This document shows, piece by piece, positions 1 to 11,639 of a stretch of 64,000 nucleotides of DNA. The DNA is from Deinandra increscens subsp. villosa (lineage: Eukaryota; Streptophyta; Magnoliopsida; Asterales; Asteraceae), in the NCBI GenBank assembly GCA_039602395.1, contig JBCNJP010000025.1, forward strand, positions 47,821,980 through 47,885,979, written 5' to 3'. How positions within the stretch are numbered: position 1 is the stretch's first letter; every line of letters begins with the position of its first letter. Made by a program: the position numbers and the translations under genes. The notes beneath the pieces are model-generated. The model was not told where the DNA came from. It made no database searches and saw only the letters and a list, made by a program, of their open reading frames with translations.

Positions 1-459
1 AACTTAGCATTTTTTGTTGTAATTTAACTATGTCTAACTATTATATTAGAATCTGTTTTTTAACTTTCATTTGATCATATGAATTCTATCAAATATGAAC
101 ACTTTCTGATTTACTTTACAGATACTTACGATACATGGATTCAATAGCAACAATGTTCCAAAGGTTATGTAATCTTAAACAATATTAATATAACACGATC
201 ATGAACGAAGCAACCATTCTTGTTGGCAGAAGAGCCAAAGTCGCAAGGATAAGATTAGCTTGAAAAAATGATGACTTTGATCAATAGAATCATTGCATGA
301 TAGAATGTGTATTGTATTGAATTTTTATTTTATATTTCATATTGTACTTGTGTAAACATTTTGGAGCTACATTTACAATTTAATCGTTTTATCAAATTTT
401 TATTTCATATTTTATTTCGTAAATAATGTGATTTTTGTTGCAACGTGTTATTAAAAGTA

Positions 460-461
<2 letters not shown>
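1..461. other. AT-rich intergenic sequence
   Basis: No reading frame, RNA gene or recognisable repeat family is visible. It is AT-rich and leads into the TA microsatellite that starts near 462. Confidence 0.5.

Positions 462-514
<53 letters not shown>
462..514. repeat. (TA)n microsatellite
   Basis: About 26 uninterrupted TA units sit directly against the left arm of the fold-back element. TA-rich tracts recur beside the MITEs and Helitrons of this window, consistent with TA or AT target preferences. Confidence 0.9.
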
Positions 515-517
<3 letters not shown>

Positions 518-1275
518 AGGATCATGTGAAAACAACTTTTATTGCGAAAACACGAAAACAAATATTAAAACCTCTATAACTTTTTCATACGTTAATATTT
601 TTACAAAAATTTTGCACCAAAATCCTTAAAATTATGTTATCTTTAGTTATGGGAAAAAATTTAAAAAATAATCAATTTTTTTTAAAAATTATTATTGCAC
701 AGGTGCAATAATTTTTATTATTATTATTATTATTGCACATATGCAATAATATTAAAACCTTTATAACTTTTTTTATATGTTAAAATTTTTTATAAAAAAT
801 TGCACCATAAATCTTATAATTCTGTTATCTTTAATTCTGGAGAAAATTAAAAAAAATTCAACGTTTTTTTTTTATTATTGCACATGTGCAATAAAAATTT
901 ATTATTGCACATGTGCAATAATATTAAAACCTCTATAACTTTTTCATACGTTAATATTTTTGATAAAAAATTGTACCATAGATCTTATAATTCTGTTATC
1001 TTTAATTCTGGAAAAAAATTAAAAAAAAATTAACGTTTTTTTGTTAATATTGCACATGTGTAATATAATTAATACGTATTATTGCACATGTGCAATAATA
1101 AAAAAAATCACGAAATTTTATATTTTTAATTTTTTTTCCCAGAATTAAAGGTGACATAATTTTAAGACTTTTGGTGCAAATTTTTTAAAAAATATTATCG
1201 TATGAGGAAGTTATAGAGGTTTTAATATTTGTTTTCTTATTTTCGCAATAACATCTTGTTTTTATTTGATCCTTC

Positions 1276-1280
<5 letters not shown>
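515..1280. mobile_element. Fold-back MITE-like element with repeated arms
   Basis: The first ~140 bases and the last ~140 bases are inverted copies: the left arm begins GTAAGGATCATGTG and the right arm ends in the complement of GGAAGGATCAAAT. Both contain the block TATTAAAACCTCTATAAC. The arm segment is also present as further direct copies near 751-840 and 922-1011. Palindromes built on TTGCACATGTGCAA occur near 697, 737, 880, 902, 1050 and 1079, so the whole unit could form a multi-branched hairpin. It has no coding capacity and is flanked on both sides by TA runs. The superfamily is not certain; a TA target would suit Tc1/Mariner-type MITEs. Confidence 0.6.

Positions 1281-1308
<28 letters not shown>
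1281..1308. repeat. (TA)n microsatellite
   Basis: A short TA run separates the fold-back element from the Helitron 5' end. Confidence 0.85.
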
Positions 1309-1311
<3 letters not shown>

Positions 1312-1688
1312 TAATCCTAATAAAGCAATAAAAATGGTTCCACATGTCTTCTTTTTAAGGTGTCCACATCATCAGTGCCACATGTCAAAACCAGATTCAA
1401 TTATCAATTTAGTAAATTACCAATTAATACTAATTACCAATTTTATCTAAAAAAATTCATTTAAAAAAATGGCAAACATTATGTAGATTTGATAAATTAC
1501 TCAATAATTTGAGTCTCTTTAAGGAAACAAATCAAGAATTTGTCATCTTTTTAATGTATTAAATTATCAATTAGTATTTTATAATGAATTATGTCATTTA
1601 TAATTTTCAAATTTCTTAATCATTTTTTATATCTAGCTAATTTATGAACCTAAATTCAACTCGTGTAGTACATGGGTTACTAACCTAG
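1309..1688 (+). mobile_element. Non-autonomous Helitron, 380 bp
   Basis: It starts with TC after an A and ends with CTAG before a T, the usual Helitron A/T insertion pattern. About 10 bases before the CTAG end there is a short imperfect hairpin (CTCGTGTAGTACATGGG). Near the 5' end is a TCTTAATCCTAATAAAG start and a CCACATGTC motif like those of plant non-autonomous Helitrons. There is no Rep or helicase coding sequence, and Helitrons make no target duplication. Both termini can be read, so this is the best-bounded Helitron here. Confidence 0.65.
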
Positions 1689-1694
1689 TATATA

Positions 1695-1883
1695 AATATA
1701 AGTCTATGTAGTGGCAAAAAAAAATGTGCCACTAAAGTCCTAAAAAGTTTGTGTGGCAAGTTGAAAAACTAAGGCTTTAGTGTCACCACTTCTAGTGGCA
1801 CTTTTTATGTGTGCCGCTGATTCATAGAAGGGGGTATTAGTGGCACTTTTTCTATGCCCTAAATGACATTTTTTTTTGTAGTG
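1695..1883 (-). mobile_element. CACTA transposon terminal fragment
   Basis: Read on the minus strand, the sequence begins CACTACAAAAAAAAATGTC. It carries repeated subterminal GTGCCACTA motifs in both orientations, as CACTA/EnSpm ends do. Only about 190 bases remain. The other side stops a few bases from the Helitron end at 1688, so the partner terminus is missing. Confidence 0.5.
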
Positions 1884-3109
1884 GCGGTTCGCCATCGGGT
1901 TTTCGGTTGCAAAAGGATCACTGTTCGGGTGTTTTCGATCGGGTTCACAGTTCATTAACACGAGTTCTCAGGCTTCCCCTTGATTGACGCCTGGCATTGT
2001 GGTTGATGGCTATAAGGATTGGATTCTCGGTTTAGTTTTCAGTTCTTGGCTACATCATATGGTTCACGGCTCAAAGTTGGTTCTCAGTTAGCAGCAGGTT
2101 GTCGGATTATCTTCGGTTCACGGTTGAGATAAGTTTATTATGACTCCAATCTTTGTTAAATTTCGGTTTACATCGAGCTTCATTTAAGTTGCAGGTTGGT
2201 CGAAGTTGTATGCAAATTCATTGAAGAAGATAACGAAAATTACAATTCTGCCATCGAATTAATAGATCGGGAAATTTGAAAGTTCCTTATATTTTCAAAA
2301 TTGCCATAGGTATTTATTTAGTACAAGAAAATTTACCCGCGTGTTGCAGCAGCAGGGTTTTAATCATCGAGACTTGAGCGTGGGTTGCTACGCAACTTGT
2401 TTCTGTTTGATTATAGTGGTTCTTAGTTACACTGTTGTCTCAAGTTATAATAATCATATATCAAATGTTTGTCTTGCTCAAGTAAAGTGTGATTAATAGT
2501 AAGTTATTGGACATAAACTCCAGCTTTGGAATTCAAGAGTTTTCAAGTGACCTAATCTACGAACTATAAAACCTTTGTTCACCAGATATACACTACTTAG
2601 CACACTGTTAGTGTTGGGAGATTTGGAGTGACGTTTCATCTTCTCATCAACTGATAAGGTGTCCTAACTTTTTCTATTTCCTGATGATTGAAGTTCCAAA
2701 CTGTGTCATAGAAATATGGATCTGCACATTAATGTTATACAAATGGAAGAATGTAGGCATTTTCGGGTTCTAAAACTCTTATCCAAATGAAGATGGCAAT
2801 TATTCTAAAGCCTTTTGAATTAGAAAACAAATAAAATATGCCTGATAGAATTACCTACACAGTTGAAACAAATGGAATAAGCAGGTAAAATAGAAAGACG
2901 ACAACATAGCACCATACGCCAATCAAGTCATAACTCAGCAGCATAATAAAGTTTTGAATTGTGACAATTCACAAATTGATCGAACTCATCACCCAACTAT
3001 TGCTAGTATGTAAAGCATTCCCCTATGACTATCTTCTTTTTGTTTGTTCATCCTAAAACATGAGAAAAGCTAATAACGCCCTAGAAAGTTGATCCAAAAA
3101 CATGAGAAA
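1884..3109. other. Non-coding stretch, origin unclear
   Basis: No gene is seen. The part to about 2200 has recurring CGGTT/GGTTC words suggestive of a decayed repeat; the remainder is ordinary AT-rich sequence. Confidence 0.4.
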
Positions 3110-3741
3110 AGTAACTTGGCACCTGAAGAGGATAGATACTAAATCTATCCTCTGGGCTCAAGCCCAACGTAAATTAAGCCCAATAAACCTACCTAGGATC
3201 GGGTCGGCCCACAAATGATCAAAAGCTTGGAAAGAAAGCAACTATAGTCTCCACATGTGCGAATGGCACATGCGTCCATGTACAATCCGTTAGAGCATTT
3301 AATTCTCCACCAAAGAGTGGCCTCTACTCTAACAAACCAACATTCCTGCATGTGGTCCCTGACCAATGAGAATGTGACATGTGGAACAGAGAAGCACCTG
3401 GGAAGTTATCCCACGCGCCGTGCCCTGCACGCGCTGACGTCATAAGCCTCAGAAGAAACCCTAATCACGAGCCTATAAATAGTAAGTTAAGGGTTCATTC
3501 AAGAGGTACATTCTCACCCACCATTTTTACTTACACCTTATCACTTCTCTGAACCATTCACTGATTCTAACGCCGGAGGGCTGATACGAGGGACCCTCTC
3601 CGGCTCACCTCGTAACGCCCTGACGTGTTTGTTCCCAACTGTGCAGGTTCATTCTTCTCACTTTATATCAATGGCTCACTCGAAGACCTAAGAAACTAGT
3701 ATTTACCCTACCAAACTAGGGAACGGATTTTGGTTTTTTCA
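3110..3741 (+). mobile_element. LTR of a Tat-like Ty3/Gypsy element (left edge unresolved)
   Basis: This stretch ends in CA at 3741, directly before a TTGGCGCC primer-binding site, and is followed by a gag-like frame, so it is the 5' LTR. It contains a TATA box at 3474. Near its left edge is a hairpin with arms GAGGATAGAT and ATCTATCCTC around 3126-3150. I could not fix the left boundary. Confidence 0.55.
3474..3481 (+). promoter_or_regulatory. TATA box of the Tat-like LTR
   Basis: TATAAATA lies about 260 bases before the LTR end, a plausible place for the U3/R boundary. Confidence 0.5.
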
Positions 3742-3742
3742 T

Positions 3743-3756
3743 TGGCGCCATCCGAG
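3743..3756 (+). promoter_or_regulatory. Primer-binding site of the Tat-like element
   Basis: TGGCGCCATCCGAG follows the LTR end. TGGCGCC-type sites are usual in Tat and Athila lineage elements; the priming tRNA is not identified here. Confidence 0.5.
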
Positions 3757-3804
3757 TTAAAAACCTGAGCTTTTACAGCATTTTATCTCCGTTTTCGAGT
3801 AGCC

Positions 3805-5578
3805 ATGTCAGATTCATCACCTTCGCGGATTTTTGACCGAGATAGGGAGTCTTTGGGACTCCTGGAATACCCGTATATTTCCCCTTAGCATAATGACGTA
3901 TACGTCAATGATTCCACATCAGTCTTGACTTGAGCAGCGGGTAGCACGGGTCCTGCTACATTGTCAAATCTGGCTAGTTCCATTTTTCCATGTATGAACG
4001 CGGGAGGGCAGCCTATACCTTATGCCTTTGGAGTCGGTTCAAGTTCAGCAGCTCCAAGGATGACTCCTGCTAGGCAAATTATATTTGCGGGACCAACTAT
4101 TTCCAATGCATCCCCATCATTCAAACACTCGGCGGTGCGTCGTCCACCATACTTCCCCGCTACCCCTCCTCCGAGTGGAACTTCACCAACAGGTACAAGT
4201 ACAATTATTCCACAGGGAATCCCTGTGAGCGTCCCGTCGGTGATCCTTCCACCTCTTACAGGTTTCAATGACCTGCCTCCTGAAGTTGCACGGTGGATAG
4301 AACACTAACGTCAATATTTTGAGCAGCTCAACGCACTTCAGAATGCCTTCCGTTTGAGCGCATGCTCACAATTAAACTTTGGAACAATTCCTCCACCAGT
4401 GACCACTCCCGCATCTACATTTTCAGAATCTCCAGCGGGCAGAGCGATCCCGGTAGTGCGCCCAGTATACTCCGAACCCAGGCCAACTGCCGCCTACATT
4501 CCCACCACCCGTTTATCAGTCTATATATGTCCCTCCGCCTCCTCCACCGGCGATGGACTATACTGTTGCATATAAGCCTACATCCGTTGTAGCTCAATCA
4601 AAGTTTATAGCGCCAATTGCACTAGCAAGCTTCCCTGCCAAGCTCAAAATGCCTTCGGTGGTTGGAAAATACGACGGTTTGACGGACCCAAATGATCATT
4701 ATAATGCTTCATTAATGCGGGTACTTTGGAGAACCCAGGATGAACCATCCCTGTATGGTGCCACATGTTTTTCCAGACGTTGGTTGGTACCGCGCGCTTG
4801 TGGTTCAACTCCCTTCCAGTTGGTCAAATATCGAGCTTTGAGGAGCTAGTAAACAAGTTCTTCCAACAGTTTTCTCAATAGAAACGTCATACAAAGGAGA
4901 AGGCAGAGATACTCCATATCCGCCGGAAAGACAATGAAACTGTAGAAAGTTTCATCACCAGGTTCAATATTGAAAGCCTCCAGATAGGCGGAGCAACCGA
5001 AGATTTAATGATAGCAGGTTTCATACAGGGAGTAAGAGAAGAGCATTTGGTAAGAAAAATTCTGAGTGGCGGACAACCACAAACGATGGATGCACTAATG
5101 TCAATAGCTAAGCAGTATGTTCGCGCGGAAAAAATAATCATTTTGAACCAAGCATATGAGCGAGGGAAAGAGCAGGTTAAGCGTCAAGATCCAAGAAAAG
5201 ATTCAAACGGTGGTCGACATTTCCGTAGAGCCGATAGACGTCCCAGTAGTCGCTTTACTCCCTACCAATCAAGCTCTGAAACACAAGATTCATTCCGGGA
5301 GCCACACCGCGGAAGGGATATGTCCGCAGTAAAACGGGAGCAACCCGCATCTTCTTTGTCTAATTGGTATCTCACAAAGACCCCAAGCGCCATTTTTAGA
5401 AATGAAGGGTTGAAATGGGAGGATCCAAGACCTCTAAAAGAAAGCAATACCCGCGATACAAAAGAGTACTGTGACTATCACAAGGGGCATGGTCACGTCA
5501 CTGATGAGTGTTTCGCGTTAAAAAAGTAGATAGAAAAGTATGTAAAAGAGGGGAAGTTGGCGCACTTGTAGAAGGGAG
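3805..5578 (+). pseudogene. Decayed gag of a Tat-like Ty3/Gypsy element
   Basis: The frame opening at 3805 codes for a proline/serine-rich gag N-terminus but is stopped within 30 codons and again several times (for example near 4306). A frame change lies near 4550. Recognisable blocks are the KYDGLTDPNDHY motif near 4665, the retrotransposon-gag core around 4870-5110 (SFITRFNIESLQIGG) and the C-terminal motif CDYHKGHGHVTDECFALKK near 5469-5525, typical of Tat-lineage gag. It breaks off shortly after 5578 against gag sequence of another element in the opposite orientation, so no pol remains. Confidence 0.75.
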
Positions 5579-5629
5579 ACGATAGGAAAAAAGAAGATTC
5601 TCCAAAATATAAGGATGTTTTCATGATGC

Positions 5630-6243
5630 GGAACGACTCCTTTTGAAATCAGCATCAACCATTGTAAGACATAGCACCGCGTACTCGTGGTAACGAGCCG
5701 TGTACTCTTCAACCTCAGAACCTATCATTTTCGAGTTTTGGAACTCGATTTCCAACCTTTGACCTGGTCGCGAGGACAGTACTCCTCCATGATAGCATCC
5801 TTGAATTCTTGCCAAGTCATAGTGTTTGTTGCGTCGAGCCCTAACATTTGGATTTGCGCGTTCCACCATGTGAGGGGAGCTCCCTCGAGTGTAGCGGTTG
5901 AGAAATTGACCCGACTTGCAACTGGGCAGTTGCACATAGAGAATACCTTCTCTGATTTCTCGAGCCATCGCAGCAGACCCACGGCTCCTTCATCACCCTT
6001 GAATGTGAGCGGCTTACAATCCATGTAAGTTTTAAAGGTGCACTGTGCTGGGCCTGAATTTGTTTCATAAAATTATTTTAAAGAATAATTTTAGAGAGTG
6101 AGAAAAAAATGTAGTCAATTTTTTTTCATCTCTATTACTTATCACCTTTGTTGTTTCCTTGCGCTTGAGCCACATCGAGTGCTGCTGTAACGTTTTCATT
6201 TATCAAAGCTTGGATCTTAGCTGCTGTGAAGTGTTCAGCCATG
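5630..6243 (-). pseudogene. Gag relic of a minus-strand Ty3/Gypsy element
   Basis: The N-terminal piece (MAEHFTAAKIQALINEN, starting at 6243) runs into stops. The core frame at 5725-6024 shows a retrotransposon-gag domain with RWLEKSEKVF, GAPLTWWNAQI and TWQEFKDAIMEEYCPRDQV. The following part, EYTARYHEYAVLC, is in another frame near 5621-5730. Frameshifts make it non-functional. It ends where the Tat-like gag begins, so zinc knuckle, protease and pol are lost. It belongs with the PBS at 7414 and the LTR at 7429-10410. Confidence 0.75.
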
Positions 6244-6558
6244 ATTTTGTTTGTCATACAAACATTTCCATGATTAATATACCCAATATTAATTTCATTA
6301 TATACGTTAGCACACATACAATCCAATAATTAATATATCCAATATTAACTTCATTAAGCACCAAACAATTATTCATGCATCCATCCATCACATGACATAA
6401 TTTTTAGAAACACATTGAAAAAATGAAGATGTAATATCTATTAAAAAATTTAAATCCAACCATGATGTATCTCAGTATTTGAAACATTCAAAATAAAATG
6501 AACACCTAGTCAATTTTATTCGAAGTAACAAAATAAAAGATAAAGAAGACAGATTAGA

Positions 6559-7250
6559 TCAAGGATCAATAACATCTGGTTCTTCCTCCATGTCCTCTTG
6601 AGGCTCATCCTCAAAAGGTTCTTCTTCGAAGGGTTCCTCCTCTTCTTCCTGAACAGGAACACCTTGAATCTGCAGGGCTGTCATTTGATCTTGGAGGGCG
6701 GAGACCTGTGCCGATAGTGCCGCGTTAAAATGTTGGAGTGCTGCATTGGAATGTTGTAGTGCAGTAAATAGATGTTGTGCCTAATGCAGTCCATGCTCCA
6801 AATCTACCGGATTGGGCCGCGACACAAGCTTAGTGACCCTATCACGGATACCCATTACCCTTGGGTTGTAGGGCTAGGTATCCCGTCCCTCTGATCAGCC
6901 CGCAATCGCTCGATTTCTCTATCGCATGTGCGATTGCTTATGCAATTTTGTCTGGTTTCTCCAAGAGTGTTGTCATAGGCTGTTATTAGTCTCGCAATGA
7001 CCCGCTTCAAATCAAAGGGTAGGTCAACCCTGTCCAGCACATGGAACATATCAAGCAACTGATACGTCATCGGATTCAGCCAGCTATAATCGTCTGGTGC
7101 ACACCTATCAGGACGTATATGCTGATCCCAAAGGAAGTTCATTATCGTGTACTCAGGCTGCTCAGGCTTGCGGCCTTGTTGGTTGGAGGATGATGACTGT
7201 TCGTTGGCAATTTTCTTTCCCTTACCCCTCGTGTTGTCGTGTGGTGCCAT
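6559..7250 (-). pseudogene. Extra pre-gag ORF of the minus-strand Gypsy element, broken
   Basis: A frame of 131 codons starts with ATG at 7250, soon after the PBS, and stops at 6855. The protein begins MAPHDNTRGKGKKIANEQ and contains the block LWDQHIRPDRCAPDDYSW. A shifted frame then continues from about 6858 to 6559 with one stop near 6782. That part has alternating ALQ/SNAALQ heptads suggesting a coiled coil and a strongly acidic, glutamate-rich tail. I do not recognise the family. Its place between PBS and gag marks it as an additional retroelement ORF, not a cellular gene; an N-terminal gag extension is the main alternative. Confidence 0.5.
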
Positions 7251-7413
7251 ACTCTCAGAACCCAGACAGACACAAACAAAAGAAAAACAACCTAATGTGA
7301 GTAATCAATTTTTGGCACGTAAAAAGAAAACGTTTTTGGGAATTGTTGTAACTAATGTTAAAAAACAGTTACAGTTTAGAATTTTTGAAAATTCTAGTTC
7401 TCTGGAACCAAGG

Positions 7414-7425
7414 GCTCTGATACCA
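7414..7425 (-). promoter_or_regulatory. Primer-binding site (initiator tRNA-Met type)
   Basis: The minus strand reads TGGTATCAGAGC, complementary to the 3' end of plant initiator tRNA-Met, three bases from the LTR edge at 7429. Confidence 0.85.
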
Positions 7426-7725
7426 ATCTGTCACAACCCCAATTTTCACTAACGGAGTTTGACCGTGTGGGGTGTGAACCAGACCAGGACCCGAGTCATT
7501 AGTTACATCAAACATAGTTTAGGGTTCAAAATGTAAATATATTTCCAAAGTTGAAAATATCAAACCAGAGTTTAAATTTTAGCGGAAGCACATAAAAGTC
7601 AAGTTGCGCAAAACAAGCGCCCGATAAGTAAATACCAGTTCGAGTTGAAAAGGTTTTAAAACAAGTTCCCAAAAATTGAGGTTTTAACCAACGTACGTGC
7701 CTAAAAATCCGATACTCCTAGCGTC

Positions 7726-8278
7726 CTGCAAAGCATGCACAACAAGCATGTGTCAACTAATGTTGGTGAGTTCACATAAGCGCATAAGTATAACTAGTAT
7801 AAATATGCAGTACAAATACAACAGTCTTTATTCGTATATACGTATGTATATTACAAGTACAATCCATATCGTAGGTAGCGAGCCTAAGTTCATGTCACTA
7901 AAACGTTAGCAACCGAAGTTGACCAGTTAGTTATAGGAATAATTCCTTACGTGTTTTGCCTTCCCCGTGTCTACTCGATCACAGTAAGTTAGGCTGACAT
8001 TGTCCTCAGTCCGACCGCCAGTCGGGTGGTGCATCTTGTGCCTGCTGAGTGGGGTTTGTCAGACCCCAGTAGTACTACCCAATACCCCCTCGCTATTTGC
8101 TATTAACGGTTCGATAAGTAAGGACTTTCATAGTTAAAGCATTTTACGTGAACATGTGATATATACAGGATTTCTACTTTAATCATAGTTGTCGTGTTAT
8201 CACCCTAACCCGGGTGTAACGTGTTTGCGTGTGTTATCGTCCAAACCCGGACGTAACGTAAAAGGTTGTGTAACTCAC
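7726..8278 (-). other. Candidate leader intron inside the LTR
   Basis: On the minus strand there is a strong donor, AAG|GTGAGT, at 8278. The acceptor TTTGCAG|G ends at 7726, and a branch-point-like block ACTCACCAAC lies near 7762-7775, about 36-50 bases before the acceptor. The same three signals occur at matching places in other Gypsy LTRs of the window. Splicing is inferred, not shown. Confidence 0.45.
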
Positions 8279-8994
8279 CTTAGGGTGCGCTGCTACAATT
8301 TAGTAAAACTTCAAGCCTTGCGTAACTACCGAGCACCTATCGATTTTACATACGTAAGTGTGTGTCCGCACATGAGTAACATAGCCTAGACGACGGTGTT
8401 GTTATCAAGTAATTCTAATTGTGCTGTAGGTGATAGATCTTAGTACATGATAAAAATCGTTTATCCAAATCGAGTTGATGATGAGGTTTAACCGAAATCA
8501 CAAAAGACAACCAAAATGCGAATAAAAAATAAATATTATATCTTTATAGAAATCGAGTAGATAAATATATGCATAAATATATTTATAAATATATTTCTGA
8601 ACATATAAAACGTATATCTCGGTGAACTTTGTCAAAATATATTATTCGAGTACACATAATTTGCACATATGTAGAGAATTTACAAATGTTCATTTTGTAT
8701 ATCTAAATACGTACATATGTATATATTTACGTATTACATTTATGCCCAAAAAAACATGTGTTTTTATGATATAACATCGAGTCCCCAATTAGTACATATA
8801 CCTTTATATATTGTTTAAGATTTTTTTTTGTAACCAAAATAACGAGACAATTCAATTAACAAATCGATAACAGGATTTACAGGTTTTAAATATGCCAAGG
8901 AACAATTCCGGTACATGTTCTAGGTGGTCAAGGCTTAAAAAATAGCATAAAACAGAAAAAAAAAAAAAGGAAATTCGGAAGACCACTAGGATCG

Positions 8995-9190
8995 AACACA
9001 AGACCTGAGACTGAAGATCAGGGACTTTACCACCAGGGCAGATTGATTTTATTGCTTAAATTCGTTTTAGAATTTTATATGTATAGCAGATTGACAAAGT
9101 ACAAGAGATTTTAAAAACAAAATTGTTGTAGTCGGGAGTAGAACATGCGACCTCTACATCTTAAACCGAGAACCAAACCACCAGGCTAAC
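8995..9190 (-). repeat. Two tRNA-like segments (possible SINE heads) within the LTR
   Basis: On the minus strand, two segments about 135 bases apart each carry a CCTGGTGGT A-box-like part. About 35-45 bases later comes a B-box-like part: TGTTCGATCC in one, TGTTCTACTCC in the other. Neither folds into an obvious complete tRNA, so they are called tRNA-like only. Confidence 0.35.
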
Positions 9191-10584
9191 TGAAAGTTTG
9201 GTTTTAATTCGCACAACATATTATATAACATAACCGGGTCGGATGTCATCTTCTTCACAATTAACCCTATGCCTACCCGACCCCCATGGATGAACTTGAA
9301 AGCTTCGAACTGAGCCATACCCAACGTAATACAAGGATTTCGAATCAAATGGGGAGTTTTTAGGAATACCTTGATGTCAGAGATGAACACCGATGCGTTT
9401 ATGATGTAAAAACCGAAGCCGAACACGATCCCGCTTTCGAACACGAACTCGGATTACAAACTTGATAGCTTCCCGATGGCTCAACAGTTGTTTGTGGTGA
9501 TCTGTGAGGTTTGAACAGTGGATTACGATCAAATAGTGATCGAGTGGTGGTGCTGTGGCGGTGTTTGGCCGGATTCTCCTTTGGCTTCGGTGGGTTCTTT
9601 TTGAGCCGGTGGAGAGAAAACGAGGGAGAGAGAATGAGTGATGGTGAGGATGTGTGGATGATCCCACGTAAAGGAGATCGGATGTAGAACATATGATCGG
9701 TTTTTCTTAACCGACAACAACATATGAATTTGGTGTTTATGAATTGATCGGTTACGGAAAAAAAAATGCGCCGGTCATTCAATTGCATTCAAAATCCATT
9801 TCAATGAATTTGAAATATTCGTAATAGGGAGTAAAGTTTGTCAAATGACAGAAGTCACCCCTCTAGGTTTAATTAGATAGAAACATGTTTAAGAAATTAC
9901 ATGTTAGGTCCCTCGAAGTTTAAAATATTAACGAACACTTTAACAGAGCTAACGGAGAGTAACTTAACGATGAACGACCGAGTGTATGCCAAAGCACATT
10001 TTAATGAAAGACGTTTAAAAAATATAAACCTATATATATTTTTCACATAAAAGCATAGTTATAACCTATAACTATATGTTTTAAATTCCTATAATATTAT
10101 AGAAACGCTTCGTACGATTCCGTGACACATCGTCACATAAAATCATACAACGACACACGCATATATACACATATGTATCACATAAAAATAATAAATATAC
10201 TTGTCACATAAAATGACAAAACATTTTCACGAAATCATAAGATATAATTTATATTAAATTATAAATTATATATATTCAAGTTGGTTAACCGACGTCTAGA
10301 CTCATGTGTAGTGCTCGTGTAACTATTCTAGTTAACTGAGGCAACATATATTATTGAAATATAACACAAGTTATTAACGGAGTTAACCTGAGAAATTACC
10401 GGTTGTCACAAATTTTTCTGGTAATTTGATTTGAATTTTGATGTTTTTCTTATTTTGGGGTTAAATTGGACGAATTCTTACTTAGTATATAATATGAATG
10501 TGCAAGGTGGTGTGGATTCAAAAAGAAATACTTGTGTTGTGCTGTGTTGTGGATTCAGAAGAAGAAATCAGGTGAGTTCATGTT

Positions 10585-11030
10585 ATAAATCTGTAGCTCC
10601 TTTGTTGTTAACCATCTTTTGGTTAGTTAGTAGTGTTACAATGGGTTAGTTTTTTAAAAACTTATTTAAAACAGTTGTGAGTTCATGTTATAAATCTGTT
10701 CATGAATGGAGAAACACTTGCTTTTTGAAAGATGGACAAACAGTTGTGAGTTCCTGTTATAAATATGTTCATGTTATTTAAAACAGTTGTGAGTTCATGT
10801 TATAAATTTGTTCATGTTATAAATCTGTTCATGAATGGACAAACACTTGATTTTTGTAAACAGTTTTTTGTTATAAATCTGTTCATTAATATGTTTTTTT
10901 TATAAATCTGTTCAAATATAATATGTAGCTCCTTTGTTGTTAACCATCTTTTGGTTAGTTAGTAGTGTTACAATGGGTTAGTTTTTTAAACACTTATTTA
11001 AAACAGTTGTGAGTTCACTAATTTAGTGGT
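10585..11030 (+). repeat. Interspersed direct repeats
   Basis: A block of about 95 bases, containing CCTTTGTTGTTAACCATC and GTGTTACAATGGG, occurs at 10595-10685 and again at 10928-11020. Between them the unit CAGTTGTGAGTTCATGTTATAAAT is repeated several times with small changes. Confidence 0.75.
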
Positions 11031-11639
11031 TAAGTGATTAATTTGTTAAGTGGTTAAGTGGTTGTGAGTTCACTTGTGAGTGCACCACATTATTATTATT
11101 TTGTAAATCATCTTAGTGACTTTAAAATTTGCAATGAGTTTTATTCTGTTATTGTGTAGTGAGTTGGAGGAATTTCGATAGAAACTTGCAATGAACCTAA
11201 CAAAGTTTATTCTGTAAATTTTGTTGAGTTTTATAAAAGGTTGCAGAAAATGGAATTTAGGGATTTTTGAAGGTTAGATTTTGGAGGAATTTGAATAGAA
11301 ATAATGAGGTTTTTAAAGATGATAGGACCCATCTGATTATAGGTTTTTAAAGATAGTTAAGATGTTCTAGGTTTAGGACCCATCTGTTATTGGTTGTCAA
11401 ATTTTATTAGATCCCATAATTATATAGTCTTATTTTTATTTAAACACATAGCTTAATCTCTGGATGCTTAAAAGTTTAAGCACAAAGGAGAGTTTGAATA
11501 ATGTGTGTCATCTAAAGTAGCAGGAGAGAATGTTATTGGAAATGCTTGTGTTTTGAACCAATCATGTTTATCTTCAGAGTATTTGATTATATTTGATTAG
11601 ATGTTCTTTCCAGTTTTGATAACTAATAGCATAGTATTA

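Larger units (their letters stand above)
7429..10410 (-). mobile_element. 5' LTR of the truncated minus-strand Gypsy element, about 3.0 kb
   Basis: Boundaries are TGTCACAACCCC at 7429 and GGTTGTCACA ending at 10410, giving TG...CA ends. The adjacent PBS fixes the orientation as minus. The LTR resembles the truncated LTR at 32802-35025 around the block ACCGCCAGTCGGG (near 8018 and 32941). It contains a candidate leader intron (7726-8278) and two tRNA-like segments (8995-9190). The several open frames of 60-130 codons at 9150-9790 show no family resemblance and are treated as chance. No partner LTR is present, so no target duplication can be tested. Confidence 0.8.

Noticed and set aside
4020..4268. 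Minus-strand frame in the Tat-like gag
   Set aside because: Antisense to a better supported gag region on the plus strand.
8995..9190. Possible complete tRNA genes
   Set aside because: A- and B-box-like parts are present but no full cloverleaf with acceptor stem could be formed by eye.
9154..9788. Several overlapping minus-strand frames of 60-130 codons
   Set aside because: They lie in the LTR at 7429-10410, overlap each other in different frames and resemble no family.
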